Positions 34,171 through 45,984 of a DNA stretch of 64,000 bases are shown here, in pieces (position 1 is the first letter of the stretch; every line of letters starts with the position of its first letter). The stretch is from Delphinapterus leucas (Eukaryota > Chordata > Mammalia > Artiodactyla > Monodontidae): contig NW_022098008.1 of NCBI RefSeq assembly GCF_002288925.2, positions 7,608,036 to 7,672,035 on the forward strand. Direction: 5' to 3'. A program made the position numbers and the translations under genes. The notes under the pieces are model-generated. The model had not been told where the DNA came from and searched no databases. It was given only the letters and a program-made list of their open reading frames with translations.

Positions 34171-36349
34171 CTGAAATGAGATCACAAATGAGAATCTTTA
34201 GAAAATTATAAAGTATAATATGTGCATAAAGGAGCTCTTTCATTCCCTTAATAATTGGTTGTGTTTCCTCTGTAAAGTTCCTAAAGGTCATGGTAGGAAG
34301 GGCTTTGGCTTAGACATAATAACCCCAAGCAGACAAGGAGCTTTTGTTAGATCACAAGAGAATCGACTATTTACGTTTAAAATAACATTTGTGTAAAACA
34401 CATTTAAATACTTCTAGAAGCCAATGCCTAGAGTGATGTTTCAAAAATAACTAAATACAACAGATTTTATTATGAAACCTTTTTGAATCCGTAAACAACA
34501 CAGATTTCCCACTCCTGTTTTCATAGATAGGATGTTTAAGCCATTTCACGCCAAGTCACCCCTTTTCTCCCAAGTGAGCTGAAAATTTTAAGTAAAATAG
34601 AATTCAAAGCTCACCAAGAATTGACAGTCTCCGTCCTCCCTCCTCTGCTACACAGGCCCAAATCAAAGATCTGGCTACATTTTCTTGACGTTGATTCCCT
34701 AAATGGTCATTTTAATCGACTGAACGTGAAATGATGTCCGTGTCGGTCCCAGCAACACGGGGAACACGAAGAAATGTGCCCTCTCTCTTCTCCCCTCTGC
34801 AGCCCGCGGAGGAATGCTCTCCCCAGAGGACTGAGTGGGCGCAAGCAGTACCACCCTGAAGGCCCAGCGCCTCATCCACGCTCCACATTCTTGGCTCTGC
34901 AGTAAAAGGCATTATGTGGAGAAGCACAGACCGCTTTTCTTAGGGTAGGAACAAATGAGTTCAGACAAAATGGCTAGCATTTTTCGCATTTTTGAGATGT
35001 CACATTTTGCATTACTCTATTTCAGGGAGAAGGGAAACTTTGTAAATTTGTGTGTAAGTTTTCATATTACTCTAACGCCAACAAAAATAGAAAACAATTG
35101 AATTCTTATTTCTAAACTCAGGGCTACTAAGAAAATCTGAATTCCACTCCCCCAAAGAGATGTTACATTTCAGTCAAATGGACTCTATGGAAATGTCTCC
35201 TGATTTGGCTCCTTGAAATGTCAGAACAGGGAAATTGGGGTTGAATGAATTCTGAATTCAGGGGCTAGACCTTTGGAGCTGTTTGTTTCCTTCCCTTCTG
35301 TGTTCCAGGAGCTGGGCTCAGGGTCTCTGATGGCTGCTGTGCCAGGTGCCACTTTAAGAAAGCCACAGAGATGCTATATAAGAGAAAGGAACTAGTAACA
35401 GAAAATGAAGAGCCCTGGATGTCCCTCTGCTCTCACCAGCCCTGGACCAGCCCAGCAGCGCTGCTTAGGCTGCTGCCTTCATAGACCTATCACATCATTT
35501 TGTGCACATGAACTTCATCACACATGGTTCTGCTACAAAACCGAATTCTATTTCAACCAAGCGTAGGTTGTTCAAAACTGTCTGTGAGTTTATCAATGTA
35601 CTTCATGCAACCTAAAAGAATATGCCATTTCTCTTTCTCACATTGGCACTTTGAAATTCATCTTCATCTGTCTTAACGTATTCATCTTTAAAAAAAAATC
35701 CCATCCACAAACACAGTTTGAATCGATTTATAATTACTGAGGTTTGCCATTGTTCTTAGCCCATTGAAACCAGAAACATGTGGAACTTAAAGGTACGATT
35801 TTCTTTGACAATGTTTGTTTTGCTCATTTTCTTTCTGTGTATCAGGAAACCTCAATTATGTATAATAATGATCTGTCCCTTCTGTGAATCAAAGATATAT
35901 TCCTAATAGGCATGAAAGATGGCCTTTCCTGTGTGTTCTCTGGTTTTTACTTGTTTAATTTCTAAGCATCAAACAACCAATGATCACAGCTTAAGGAAAA
36001 ATATGGGACAATTTTGATTCAGCAGAAGCAACTTTTCACCCCAAGGAGTAATAATCTACTAGTATAAGGCTACCACACGGATTGTTTTAAAATTGTAGAC
36101 TCGTAGACTATTAGCAGGAGAAACCTTGGCTAGATTAAGTAATTGAATGTTTTCCTTTAACACACAGGAGACTGAAGTCCACAGAGAGGACATTTTTTTA
36201 AAGCCCTTGAAATGAATAAATAAGTGTGATCTAGATGAAATGTGAAAGTACTCTTAAAGGGAGAGCAAAATTCAAAATAGACAATGTAAAAGTTGCCAAT
36301 ACAATACATCTTGGGAATTACGACTGGGATTTTCACCCAAGTCACTGTC

Positions 36350-36435
36350 TGGCAATGTCTGGAGACATTCCTGGTTATTCTTGGTTGTCATGATGGGTGA
36401 AAGGAATGACCGGCATGCGGCAGGTAGAGGCCAGG
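36350..36435 (+). mobile_element. MER5A-like fragment
   Basis: CTGGCAATGTCTGGAGACAT with TTCTTGGTTGTCATGATGGG and GGCAGGTAGAGGCCAGG matches the central MER5A segment. The ends are lost. Confidence 0.6.
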
Positions 36436-36939
36436 ACAGACTCCACCACAAGAAGTAGCTCCAGCATCGGGAGTGGTGAGGGCAGAAGCCAGATGAAGGC
36501 TTACGTGTTTGCTCGCTCCTTAGTGGAGTGGAGTCAAACAGCCACTACAGGCTGTGTCCTGGGGTCAACAAGAATTCATGTGGCCCAGCTCAGGGGAGGG
36601 GGCTGAATAACTAAAACGCAGCCTGACCAGGAAATACAAATGGCTACTGAGAAGTGATGCGGAGTGGGGTGGGACAGGTCAGGCAGGAACCCCTGAGGAG
36701 AGGGGACACAGAAGTCCAGGGAGATGGGGGAGGGAGGCAGGGCGGGGTAGGGCAAGGCGGGCGAGGAACAGTTAGATGGGGCCTTGGAAGGGAAGGGAGG
36801 CCCAGCCACCCCCTGACCCAGGGCTACCAACTACACATGTCCCCAGACAGGCCTTAAGACAGGCAGGTGTCCACAAAGATTTTGGCGGGGTTTCCCAAAA
36901 CTGAATAGTGCTGCTTGTGGGTGTATCACAGCCCCAGCA

Positions 36940-37035
36940 AGAAGGAAGGGGAGGAAGAAGACCTAAAGTACCAGAGGAAGATGAAGACAAGAAGAGAAAG
37001 GAGAGAAAAGAGGAAAAGTAAAAGGGAGAAGAAAG
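36940..37035. repeat. Polypurine (GA-rich) tract
   Basis: About 95 bases almost entirely purine on the plus strand (GAAGGAAGGGGAGGAAGAAG and onward) with few interruptions. In the SEMA5A pre-mRNA it reads as a CU-rich tract, deep in the intron after the 63-bp exon. Confidence 0.85.
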
Positions 37036-38697
37036 CATGGGCAGAATGAGGTCACAGACGGTGCCCAGGGACCCTGGGGGCACTGATGTCGCCAGACAAA
37101 GGGATCAGTGTTGGCATGAGAACTTTGGAGAGAGAGGCCAATGCTTCCCATCAGTGGGTCTTGCTAGAGGAAAGAAAGTCGTTTTTCCCACCCTCCTCCC
37201 CGAGGCAGATCTGATTCCCTAGCTTTCACTCCTCACTACCGGGGTCTTACTTGAAGAATTTCTTGTGCTCCGAGATGAGTGAGAAGCAAAAAAAAGGGCA
37301 GGAATCCACCTGTCATATCAAACATGTAAGCGTTACAGGGAGGAGAGGAAAAACCAAATAGGAAGAACGTTTTCAAAGGCTTCATACATAATTTATACAA
37401 ACTCTTCTGAATTTGTTATAGAGGTAAATAAATTTACTATGTACTGATTTATTTATTTTGGGGGGTAATTTAAGAGACGATATTCTGATTCTCTGGAACC
37501 TGGTGCCACTTTTAAATCTTCTTGTGCCTCTGATGCTTTATCTCAGAGGTACCTTCTGAGGTTAGATATCTTTCAATAAACAGCATTCATCAATTTCTGC
37601 TTTTGTAAAATGTCTCCAAGTGTTTCTCTAGCTAAGATCGCATTTTCTTCCTTCTCTCCTTCCTTCTGCCTAGTTCTTTACTTCCTAACTCTTTCCTAGT
37701 TTTGGGAAACCCAACGACTAAGTTTGCTGAGACCTGCCTCCATGTCTGACTCTCAAAACTGTTGAGTTAAAAGACAAAGAAACAGGAAATGAAATTGGGT
37801 AAAATAAAGTGCGTAACCCTCTTGGACAAACACAGGTGGTGTAAGGATCTTTTACCAGCGCCCTCTCCACTTGCTGTATTTTTCCTCAAGCCCTTGGCCC
37901 TGGGACCACACTTTGTGCAGTGAGCCCTCTTTGCTGCTCCCTGTGAGTCTGCTTTACTCGGTGACCCAAAGTGTGATTCACATCGGAAAGGCCCACGTTC
38001 CAATAAAAAATGATCACTAACAGAATGAGACATAATGAGCTTATGCACCAGCTGCAGAAACGTTTCCTCAAGATGATCCAGTGGGATTTCCTCAGAAACA
38101 CAGACTTCCTTGGAAAAGAGACCCATGTCTCTTTCTGAGGCCACCAGTCGTGTGAAAGTAGGCCTGCAATGTGCACAGTAGCTCAAGAAATGTATTTCCA
38201 ATGTTAGCTATAATCTGCTCTTTCCTTAGGAACTTGGCCATGTAGAGTTTCATATGGAGAGAGAGAGAACTTATTTTAAAGACATGTTAAGATGAATTAT
38301 AAAAAAAACTCAAATCAGTTTTGATATAGTAATTATATTTATCATACAGTTACTTTCTGGAGTTAGCTGTAAGATATGATTGGGGGAAATTAAAATAGTA
38401 TTTTCAAAATTCAAGCCCATATCTTTCGAAATGACATCATAACCAATTAATTTCTTATCTTACTCTAATGACTGGGAGTGCAAATTAGATCTGATCATAT
38501 GTTCTGAATCCTAAGAGCTGATTGTTGTTACTCTTGCTTCAGTGTTAAAACCTTGAGAATTTACTGTGCATATATTTTGAATCTTGCTTCTTTTTTCAGT
38601 TTCCATGACATCATAAGCGGGAATAGCCTTCATATTAAACGTTCCATGTACTGTCCCTCAAAAAGGTGATGACTACCCATAATGGCATCTTCCTTAC

Positions 38698-38760
38698 CTG
38701 GGACTTGCCTTTGCTGTAACAGGCCTTCTTCGTTGCTTCATCACACTCCCACTCCACAGC
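38698..38760 (-). CDS. SEMA5A: SEMA5A exon, Sema domain (63 bp)
   Basis: This 21-codon exon is the most 5' SEMA5A exon in the window. It reads AVEWECDEATKKACYSKGKS followed by Q, matching the start of the cysteine-bearing loop of the Sema domain, around residue 90 of the protein. The acceptor is TTTCCTATAG and the donor is CAG followed by GTAAGG. The exon is symmetrical (phase 0 at both ends), so skipping it would keep the frame. Two cysteines are present, which in semaphorins form domain-stabilising disulphides. The last codon is CAG (Gln) where I recall Lys in human; this is from memory and could be lineage variation. It was too short to show as an open frame and was found by matching the expected protein between splice sites. 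Confidence 0.93.
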
Positions 38761-41737
38761 CTATAGGAAACACCAAAACGACAACAACTGAATAAAAGGA
38801 CTTTGAATGAGTAAAAGGGAAAAAAATAATAAGGTATCGGTAACCAGATTAGGTAAGGTGGGCACACCACGGCACCAATATTTTCATACTAACATAGAAT
38901 TTACACCAAAAACATGGAATTCAGTCATGTGGGTTTATACTGAGCTTTCAAATTGAAGCATTTTAAAGGACTCACCCCCTAAGTATTTTCATTTGCGCAG
39001 TAATAACGTGCTTTAAAACTAGTCGCTATGAGAGAAGCACACGCCCTGAGTTGGTGACTACTTCACTGATTACAGAAACACTCATTTCAGTAAAACTACG
39101 GAAGAGATTCATAGGATGCTGAAAAGAGAAGCCTTGAAACAAAATGATCTAAATTCTCATTTAGAGGTGTATATCTCAGTTTAATGGTCTGTCATTTATC
39201 AATATTCACAGATAATGAAGCAAGAGTGATTTTGCATATCCTTACTCCCCAAAGACATATTTAAATGATGAATAGTCAATAAAATAAACAGCTCACGCAA
39301 AAGCCCATCTACTACTTCCTCCCAATGCCAATAATTTTTATACAGTTGTTAGCTCTGGCTAAATACTTAGAGCCATGAATTTTAAATTTTTTCCCTCACT
39401 TTCCAAATCTAACTCATGCTGATCAGTGTGATATGCATTCTTTCACATCTGATGCTAACCCACAAATGGACCTGTGATGAGTTAAGGTAACATACAGCAC
39501 CTACTTCACAGGAAGAAATGATACCTGCAAACATTAATGGCCAATATGTTGAGACTGTGAATCATATTTTGAAAAGATTTAAGTATCTGAGATATTTATC
39601 TTTTCCATTATTTTATGGAATGTGGACTTTTATAGGGCAAAAATATTTTCTCCATTCCGTCCACCTGTTATTACAATTATGTTCTATCTTACTATTAGAG
39701 TTGGATTTCTGAAGAATTCAAGATTTCTGAAGAACCAGTTAAATCATTATCAGAAAAAATCGAAGCGAGGGACAATTTGCTTTTAATTTGGACTATTGTT
39801 ACACAATAAACTAAACTAAGCCAAAAAATACTAATGTCAAATATTATGAAAGAGAATAATGTCTTCACTCTTACTTCTAAAAAGAAGGTTTTTGTTTTTT
39901 GTTTTTTGCTAATTCTCCTAAACTGAGAATAACAAAGTCATATTAACACCATTATCTAATATCTACTGTTCTCCAAAGAATGTTACATAACAGAGATTAA
40001 AACATAAAACGCTGCATCTTGCATCTTATCTTACGTGGCAAATATGAATTCATAAGAAAAGTGTTCTAGAGGAACCACTTCAGTGCCTTTCAAACAGAAA
40101 CAATACTATAACTCTTTTCCCTTGTGCAGACTTAGAGATTTTTGTCTGTGTCAACATCTGATAAGAGAAGTTGTTCATTCTTCCTGTGATGTTTTCCTGT
40201 TCATAATGTTTAATGGCAACAATAAGGTTACAGCTAATTAGCATCTAATGCAAACAAATGACTTGAATTCCTTACTAGAATGACAGACACTTTTATGAGA
40301 AGTGATGACACCTCCAGAGAAGAGATAAGAACTTCATGTACAGTTGCATAATTATATATCCCCATGAAGCACAGATAAAACAAGCTCACTGCTGTTATTC
40401 TAAGTGGAGCTTTCCTTTAGCAGATCTCTGTATAAAAGCTCATTCTGTTGTTTTCATTTAAAAAGAGATATTCATGCCTTCGCCCTTACTTAAACTCAAA
40501 ACAGAATTGATACACTATGATACATTCTTTAGCAAAGTACACCCCATAATAACTTGGATTTTATATATCATCAAGAGGATTTAGAGTTATATATTACAAG
40601 GAGGAATTTGTGCTCTATAATTACTAGGAAAATTATTAAGTGAAATGATTTAGATAATGAGGAATTCCTAGTGGCTCTCACTGGTTTACTGATTTTGTTG
40701 AAAGTTAAATAGTAATGCTGCCTTCAGTAAACTTAAGAGCTGCAAGGGGCAGAGTTAGTTCCAGAGTTACAAGAAGAATATTTATCAAATGCCATCAAAA
40801 TTCTTCAAATCCTTCTGCTGAAATGGCAAACAATCAGCTTCCCAAGTCTGCCTAATGTCCAAGTAACCTTTGCATTTTCAAGATAAACACTGGCCAAGGA
40901 TTGGAAGGGGATAGTAAGAGAAAAAAATGTGAGAGCTCTCAAAGATATTTCATTGCTTTATCCAGTTTCGCCAGAAAGAGCAACTGCTCACACAAGTTTA
41001 TTAGGCTAACAGAAAGTAGGAAAAATCTTATAGATTTTTCTGAAGATGGTTATTAAAAGTAGCAAAGTTACTTTCTTGAGGCATTTTTATTACAATATAC
41101 CAACTTTCCAGTAATGTTCAAATCCAGAATTAATTAAAGACCATGATTGTATAGCTTTTCTGTTGATTCACTTTCTACCTGACTAGAAGGCAGGATAAAG
41201 GGAAATTATGTTAAGAATGGAACTGAACTACCTATTGTAGCTGAACACATGTGATTGGATGTCACAGAATTTGAAAAACAATGGAGTAGGAAAATGTGTC
41301 TTTTCAAGATTGGCCTAAAACTGGGTGTTCCAGATGAATCACCTACTGTCTGTTCACTCAGCAAACTAGATTTTACCTATTTGACCACTTGGCAGCAATG
41401 GAGAAAAACACTTTCTCTAGAGAGAAATATGAATATCAATGGAACTCTCCAGTACCAGATTTCTCAAAGTTACTCAATTACTCTGTTTGAATTAGATTAT
41501 GTTTTAAACTGGTCACAACTTTTCTTTATTCCACAAGATGTATTCTAATCAATTAAACTTCTTTAATCCAGCCTTCTTGTTCTATTCTCAATGGAGATTC
41601 ATTGTTATTCTTTCATGCATCATAATTTTGGAACAAATCCCACTGCTGATTTATGAAGCCATCTTTCTGGTTGACTCCTTCTAAGACACTTTTCTACTCA
41701 CCCAAACCTATGTTTATGACAGTCAAAACAAAGGCTA

Positions 41738-41952
41738 GGGCTTCCCTGGTGGCGCAGTGGTTGAGAGTCCGCCTGCCGATGCAGGGGACACAGGTTCGTG
41801 CCCCGGTCCGGGAAGATCCCACATGCCGCGGAGCGGCTGGGCCCGTGAGCCATGGCCACTGAGCCTGCACCTCCGGAGCCTGTGCTCCGCAGTGGGAGAG
41901 GCCACAACAGTGAGAGGCCCGCGTACCGCACACACACACACAAAACCCCAAA
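41738..41952 (+). mobile_element. CHR-type SINE
   Basis: Near-consensus copy starting GGGCTTCCCTGGTGGCGCAG and ending in a CACACA-plus-A tail (41928-41952). The target-site duplication AAAACAAAGGCTA is exact at 41725-41737 and 41953-41965. The CA run in the tail is a microsatellite that grew from a SINE tail. Confidence 0.95.
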
Positions 41953-42349
41953 AAAACAAAGGCTAAGGGGTTCTACATTCTACATTTCAGATCTCAATGC
42001 AACACCCATGATCTTCTATCCTGGGGATTAAATCTTTAATTTTTGTCATCTCTTGTCTTTTTCTATTGCACCAGAGCCTAGTAGAGAAAAGGAACCTTAA
42101 TTCTCTACTCCATTCTGTATTTACTTTATTATCCCCTTCATTATATTTTTCAACAGCAGACACGTAGCAGTGATAATGTGGTTACTTGGATATCCAAAGG
42201 CAATGAGTTTGAAACATCAACGTTTTAAAAGACACAGAGTTTCCTGTTTGTGGCACAGTTTTTTTTTGTCTATAAATAGTTAGAAATAACATCTGTGCTA
42301 TTCAATAATTTGCAGAGGTGTTGCTTTACGCAAATGCACTCACCATTCT

Positions 42350-42480
42350 CTCTTTCACTTAATAAATATTCATTAAATACCTACTAAGTGCAAGACACTG
42401 ATAGATAATGAGTGATAGAAGGAAAAACACACATACAGATAATGTTTGCACACATCAGATATTAGTCTACAATAAAATAT
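42350..42480 (-). repeat. Ancient LINE (L2-like) 3' end, antisense
   Basis: CACTTAATAAATATTCATTA followed by AATACCTACTAAGTGCAAGA matches the antisense 3' end motif of L2-type LINEs. Confidence 0.5.
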
Positions 42481-43388
42481 AAGTGAATTCCATCAGCCTA
42501 GATAACATCATGCTAAATCTGAGAATGCATCTGTGGTCCTTTTCATTGTTACAGTAGCCACGTTCATCTCAGAATCCAGTGGAACACTGGAACTAACAAC
42601 ATCATCAACTTTCAGGAATTGACAGTGCTATGGACAGACCTAAAAGGAAAGTGAGTAGGTTTACAGGAAATCATTTTATACCTGCCGAAACCCTGGGGAT
42701 GTATGGAAGCACCTACTGTTTCATGACACAGCACACGCCTCCCTGTTGTGTGCACACATTTGCTCAGGTTATGATAAACAGAGCTGGGATCTCAGGAGTA
42801 AATCAGATGTGAGAAAGAAAAAGATTGGCTCCTTTTATGATCGAGTTACATACATATAAATCCACAGTTCTCGGAAGTATATAAACAAAGTTGTGTATTA
42901 CCACATTCTGCAGCGAGAGAAGTTAATTAGACAGGGACCAGCAAAGGCAGATACTGTTCATAAAAGTGAAGAGAACAACATTCTAGGCAGATGGGCCAGT
43001 ACTCTTGCAGCAGATGGCTTTGCTAATTAGATACTGGCAAAAGATAACATAAAAAAAAAAAAAACTAGTTTAATTACACAGTGCCAAAAATTAACAACCA
43101 CCTGAGGGCTTTTTTTTTAATATGTTTGCATTCATATTCTTATGGCATGGATTTCTGTGAAATGCTGGAGAATGTTAAATTGTCATGGCGATTATAAACA
43201 AATTGCCGGGGAATGTGAGACTGTATGTGTTCAAAAGAGAAGCAGAGTGCAAACGAGTCAGAACTTGAAACAACTGTGATTTTTATGTGACCTGACTCAA
43301 GTGTCAATCTAGTTATCCTTGAGCAAAGGCATCTTCTTTGCTAATGGCTTTTAGTGGTCACACATGATGGGTTCAAAACAAGTGGCAC

Positions 43389-43490
43389 TTGGGAATTCCC
43401 TGGCGGTCCAGTGGTTAGGACTCCACGCTTCCACTGCTGGGGCCCTGGTTCGATCCCTGGTGGTCGGGGAACTAAGGGCCCGCAAGACAT
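43389..43490 (+). mobile_element. tRNA-derived SINE fragment, older type
   Basis: GGGAATTCCCTGGCGGTCCA, GTGGTTAGGACTCCACGCTT and GGTTCGATCCCTGGTGGTCG are the tRNA-like head of the older SINE type also seen at 31552. The 3' body is missing. Confidence 0.85.
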
Positions 43491-43717
43491 AAAGGGGTAG
43501 AGTTGAGTCACTTTGGATGGATTTGTCCAGTTTGCCTCTCTGCCTTTACTCCTTAGCAGATATTTGGTGCATTCGTTCACTTTTCATATCAATTTGCCAT
43601 AACCCCTGCACTCATGCCCACGGCGAATATAGGCAAGTCCATGTCATTCTTACTGGTGGCCTCCAAATCAGAGAAGTGGAAGGGACTTTCATCATATCTT
43701 CTAACTACTGCTTTTGC

Positions 43718-44528
43718 TTTTTTTTAAACATCTTTACTGGAGTATAATTGCTTTACAATGGTGTGTTAGTTTCTGCTTTATAAGAAAGTAAATCAGCTAT
43801 ATGTATACATATATCCCCATAACTCCTCCCTCTTGCATCTCCCTCCCACCCTCCCTATCCCACCCCTCTAGGTGGTCACAAAGCACCGAGCTGATCTCCC
43901 TGTGCTATGCGGCTGCTTCCCACTAGCTATCTATTTTACATTTGGTAGTGTATATATGTCCATGCCACTCTCTCACTTCGTCCCAGCTTACCCTTCCCCC
44001 TCCCCGTGTCCTCAACTCTATTCTCTACGTCTGCATCTTTATTCCTGTTCTGCCCCTAGGTTCTTCATAACCATTTTTTTTCTTTTAGATTCCGTATATA
44101 TGTGTTAGCATATGGTATTTGTTTTTCTTTTTCTGACTTACTTCACTCTGTATGACAGACTCTAGGTCCATCCATCTCACTACAAATAATGCAGTTTCAT
44201 TCCTTTTTATGGCTGAGCAATATTCCATTGTATATATCTGTCACATCTTCTTTATCCATTCATCTGGTGATGGACACTTAGGTTGCTTCCATGTCCTGGC
44301 TATTGTAAATAGAGCTGCAATGAACATTGTGGTACATGGCTCTTTTTGAATTATGGTTTTCTCAGGGTATATGCCCAGTAGTGGGATTGCTGGGTCGTAT
44401 GGTAGTTCTATTTTTAGTTTTTTAAGGAACCTCCATACTGTTCTCCATAGTGGCTGCAACAATTTACATTCCCACCAACAGTGCAAGAGAGTTCCCTTTT
44501 CTCCACATCCTCTCCAGCATTTACTGTT
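43718..44528 (-). mobile_element. L1 insertion, antisense, 3' UTR plus decayed ORF2 end
   Basis: Read on the minus strand, this starts with the end of L1 ORF2 (an open piece at 44486-44241 includes [13 protein letters not shown] and ends DEWIKKM) and continues through the 3' UTR to the ACTCCAGTAAAGATG motif near 43740. The frame breaks after DEWIKKM, so it is not functional. The flanking repeat TAACTACTG at 43702-43710 and 44529-44537 is the probable target-site duplication. Confidence 0.9.
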
Positions 44529-44808
44529 TAACTACTGTTTTTTGATTCTTACAAAACTGAAGTCATCCAACATTAGAGAAATATCTAACCTCAGACAGTC
44601 CCATAAATATGTGTTATAACTATTTTTTAAATCCTTATATCAAAGCCCAAGATTTTCTTTCACAGAATGATACCAAATCAAACTTCCTTTGATCACTGCT
44701 GGGTGGAGCTGCCAACCTGTGAAATGCTCATTGGGGCTTTTTGTTTTCTAATTGGGCTTTTTAAATTGAGGGCTGTTTTTTTTGTTTGTTTGTTTTTTTA
44801 ATTGAGCA

Positions 44809-45256
44809 GACAATGTATCAGATTCCCAGGGCCTTTGTAACAAAGCACTGCAAACTGGGGGGCTTTAAACAATGTAAATTTGTTTTCTCACAGTTCTCAA
44901 GGCTAGAAGTCTAAAATCAGCCAGAGTAGATTCCTTCTGGAGTCTCCAAGGGAGAAGAATCCCTTCCTGGCCTCTCTCGGCCTCTGGTAGCTGCCGGCCA
45001 TCATTGACCTTCCTCGGCTTATAGAAGCATCACTGCAGTCCTCACCTCTGTCGTTACATGGTGTTTCCCCTGTGTGACTCTGTCCAAATGTCCCTCTTCT
45101 TGTGAAAACGCTGGTATTTGAATTAGAGCCCATTCAATTCAGTAAAACCTTATCTTCACTAATTACACCTGCAAAGACTCTGTTTCCTAAAAAGGTCACA
45201 TTCTGAGAGTCCAGGTGAGCATGAATTTTGGAGGGATCCCATTCAACACAGTACAG
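44809..45256 (-). mobile_element. MaLR solo LTR, MLT1-like, antisense
   Basis: GCCTTTGTAACAAAGCACTG, TCACAGTTCTCAAGGCTAGA, CTGTGTGACTCTGTCCAAAT and CTAATTACACCTGCAAAGAC are the reverse strand of the same LTR type as at 21073-21470. Solo LTR; same orientation as SEMA5A. Confidence 0.75.
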
Positions 45257-45369
45257 ACAGCCAGACATCGTGACGTAACGAATTCTGAAACTGACAATTG
45301 ATAGCACACTGAGGGCCATTGCTCTGCTGCAAATTAGCTTCCAAATCTTACCAAAACACTGGTAACATT

Positions 45370-45602
45370 TCGTAAGACTTTGGTTATGTGCTAACCACAG
45401 CGCTAGGTGCTTTCTATACGTTTACCTCATGTATAAGTCTCCCTATAATTTTATGTGGAAAATACCATTACGGTAATATTCCGGATGAGGACAGTGGCTA
45501 AGCCACTTTCCAAAAGCCACAAAAATAATAAGTAGGGCACCAAGATTCAAATTTGGTAACTTGGCAGGAAGCCTGGGCTCTAAACCACTCTCCCTTCACT
45601 GA
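45370..45602 (-). repeat. MIR SINE, antisense
   Basis: GTGCTAACCACAGCGCTAGG, TGCTTTCTATACGTTTACCT and GAAGCCTGGGCTCTAAACCA follow a near full-length antisense MIR. Confidence 0.75.
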
Positions 45603-45984
45603 AATTGTCAAAGTAAGTGACCTTCATTACTGATTGTCACAGTTTCTTTCTTTCTTTTTCCCATAATTTAGAAAAATATATACCAAAAGCACAGAAGTGT
45701 GTGCACATCTAAGGTCAGAGCTGTAGGCATTCAGTAAATATTAATTAATCATAAAAGCCATCGATTCCCCTGTCATGGAATGTATTCATTTTTAAAGCCT
45801 CTGGACCCGTTCATGGTCCTAGTATTGATTTTAAAGGGGACATGATTCATCTAATGAAATTCTAGAGTTAATAACTGTATGGCCAGGGTATGATATAAAA
45901 CCCTTAGGTTGATTTTGTGAAATTACACAACTTGAATATGAGAACACGGTCTGCTCTTGACACAGCGCAACGTTGTGCTTTTAA

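Larger units (their letters stand above)
27819..38697 (-). other. SEMA5A: SEMA5A intron (10,879 bp)
   Basis: Complete intron between the 63-bp and 99-bp exons. It contains an L2-like relic interrupted by an L1 3' fragment (29022-29217), an unassigned sequence with a GT microsatellite (29930-30560), two SINEs (31552-31745 and about 32465-32649), a long AT repeat (33446-33735), a MER5A-like fragment (about 36350-36435) and a polypurine tract (36940-37035). From 33740 to 36340 and from 37300 to 38690 I see little or no repeat sequence and no gene. Confidence 0.88.
1750..38760 (-). other. SEMA5A: SEMA5A gene body, partial (five internal exons and four complete introns)
   Basis: This span is the visible part of the semaphorin-5A gene, read on the minus strand. 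SEMA5A is a single-pass membrane guidance protein with an extracellular Sema domain, a PSI module and thrombospondin type-1 repeats; its known receptor is plexin-A3, and it affects axon guidance and synapse formation. The five exons join to 798 bases (63, 99, 214, 286 and 136), exactly 266 codons with no stop, and junction phases 0, 0, 1 and 2 agree on both sides of each join. Complete introns are 10,879, 1,604, 18,873 and 4,857 bases. I recognised the family from the Sema-domain motifs and the paralogue (5A rather than 5B) from near-identity to remembered human SEMA5A. The 5' and 3' exons lie outside the window, as expected for a gene of several hundred kilobases. Confidence 0.95.

Noticed and set aside
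36600..36830. CpG-island-like promoter in a G-rich stretch
   Set aside because: The region is G-rich but poor in CpG, with no TATA, initiator or transcript evidence.
37767..38201. Minus-strand open frame of 144 codons in the intron beside the 63-bp exon
   Set aside because: No recognisable domain, no splice signals agreeing with SEMA5A phases, and no promoter or processed-gene features.
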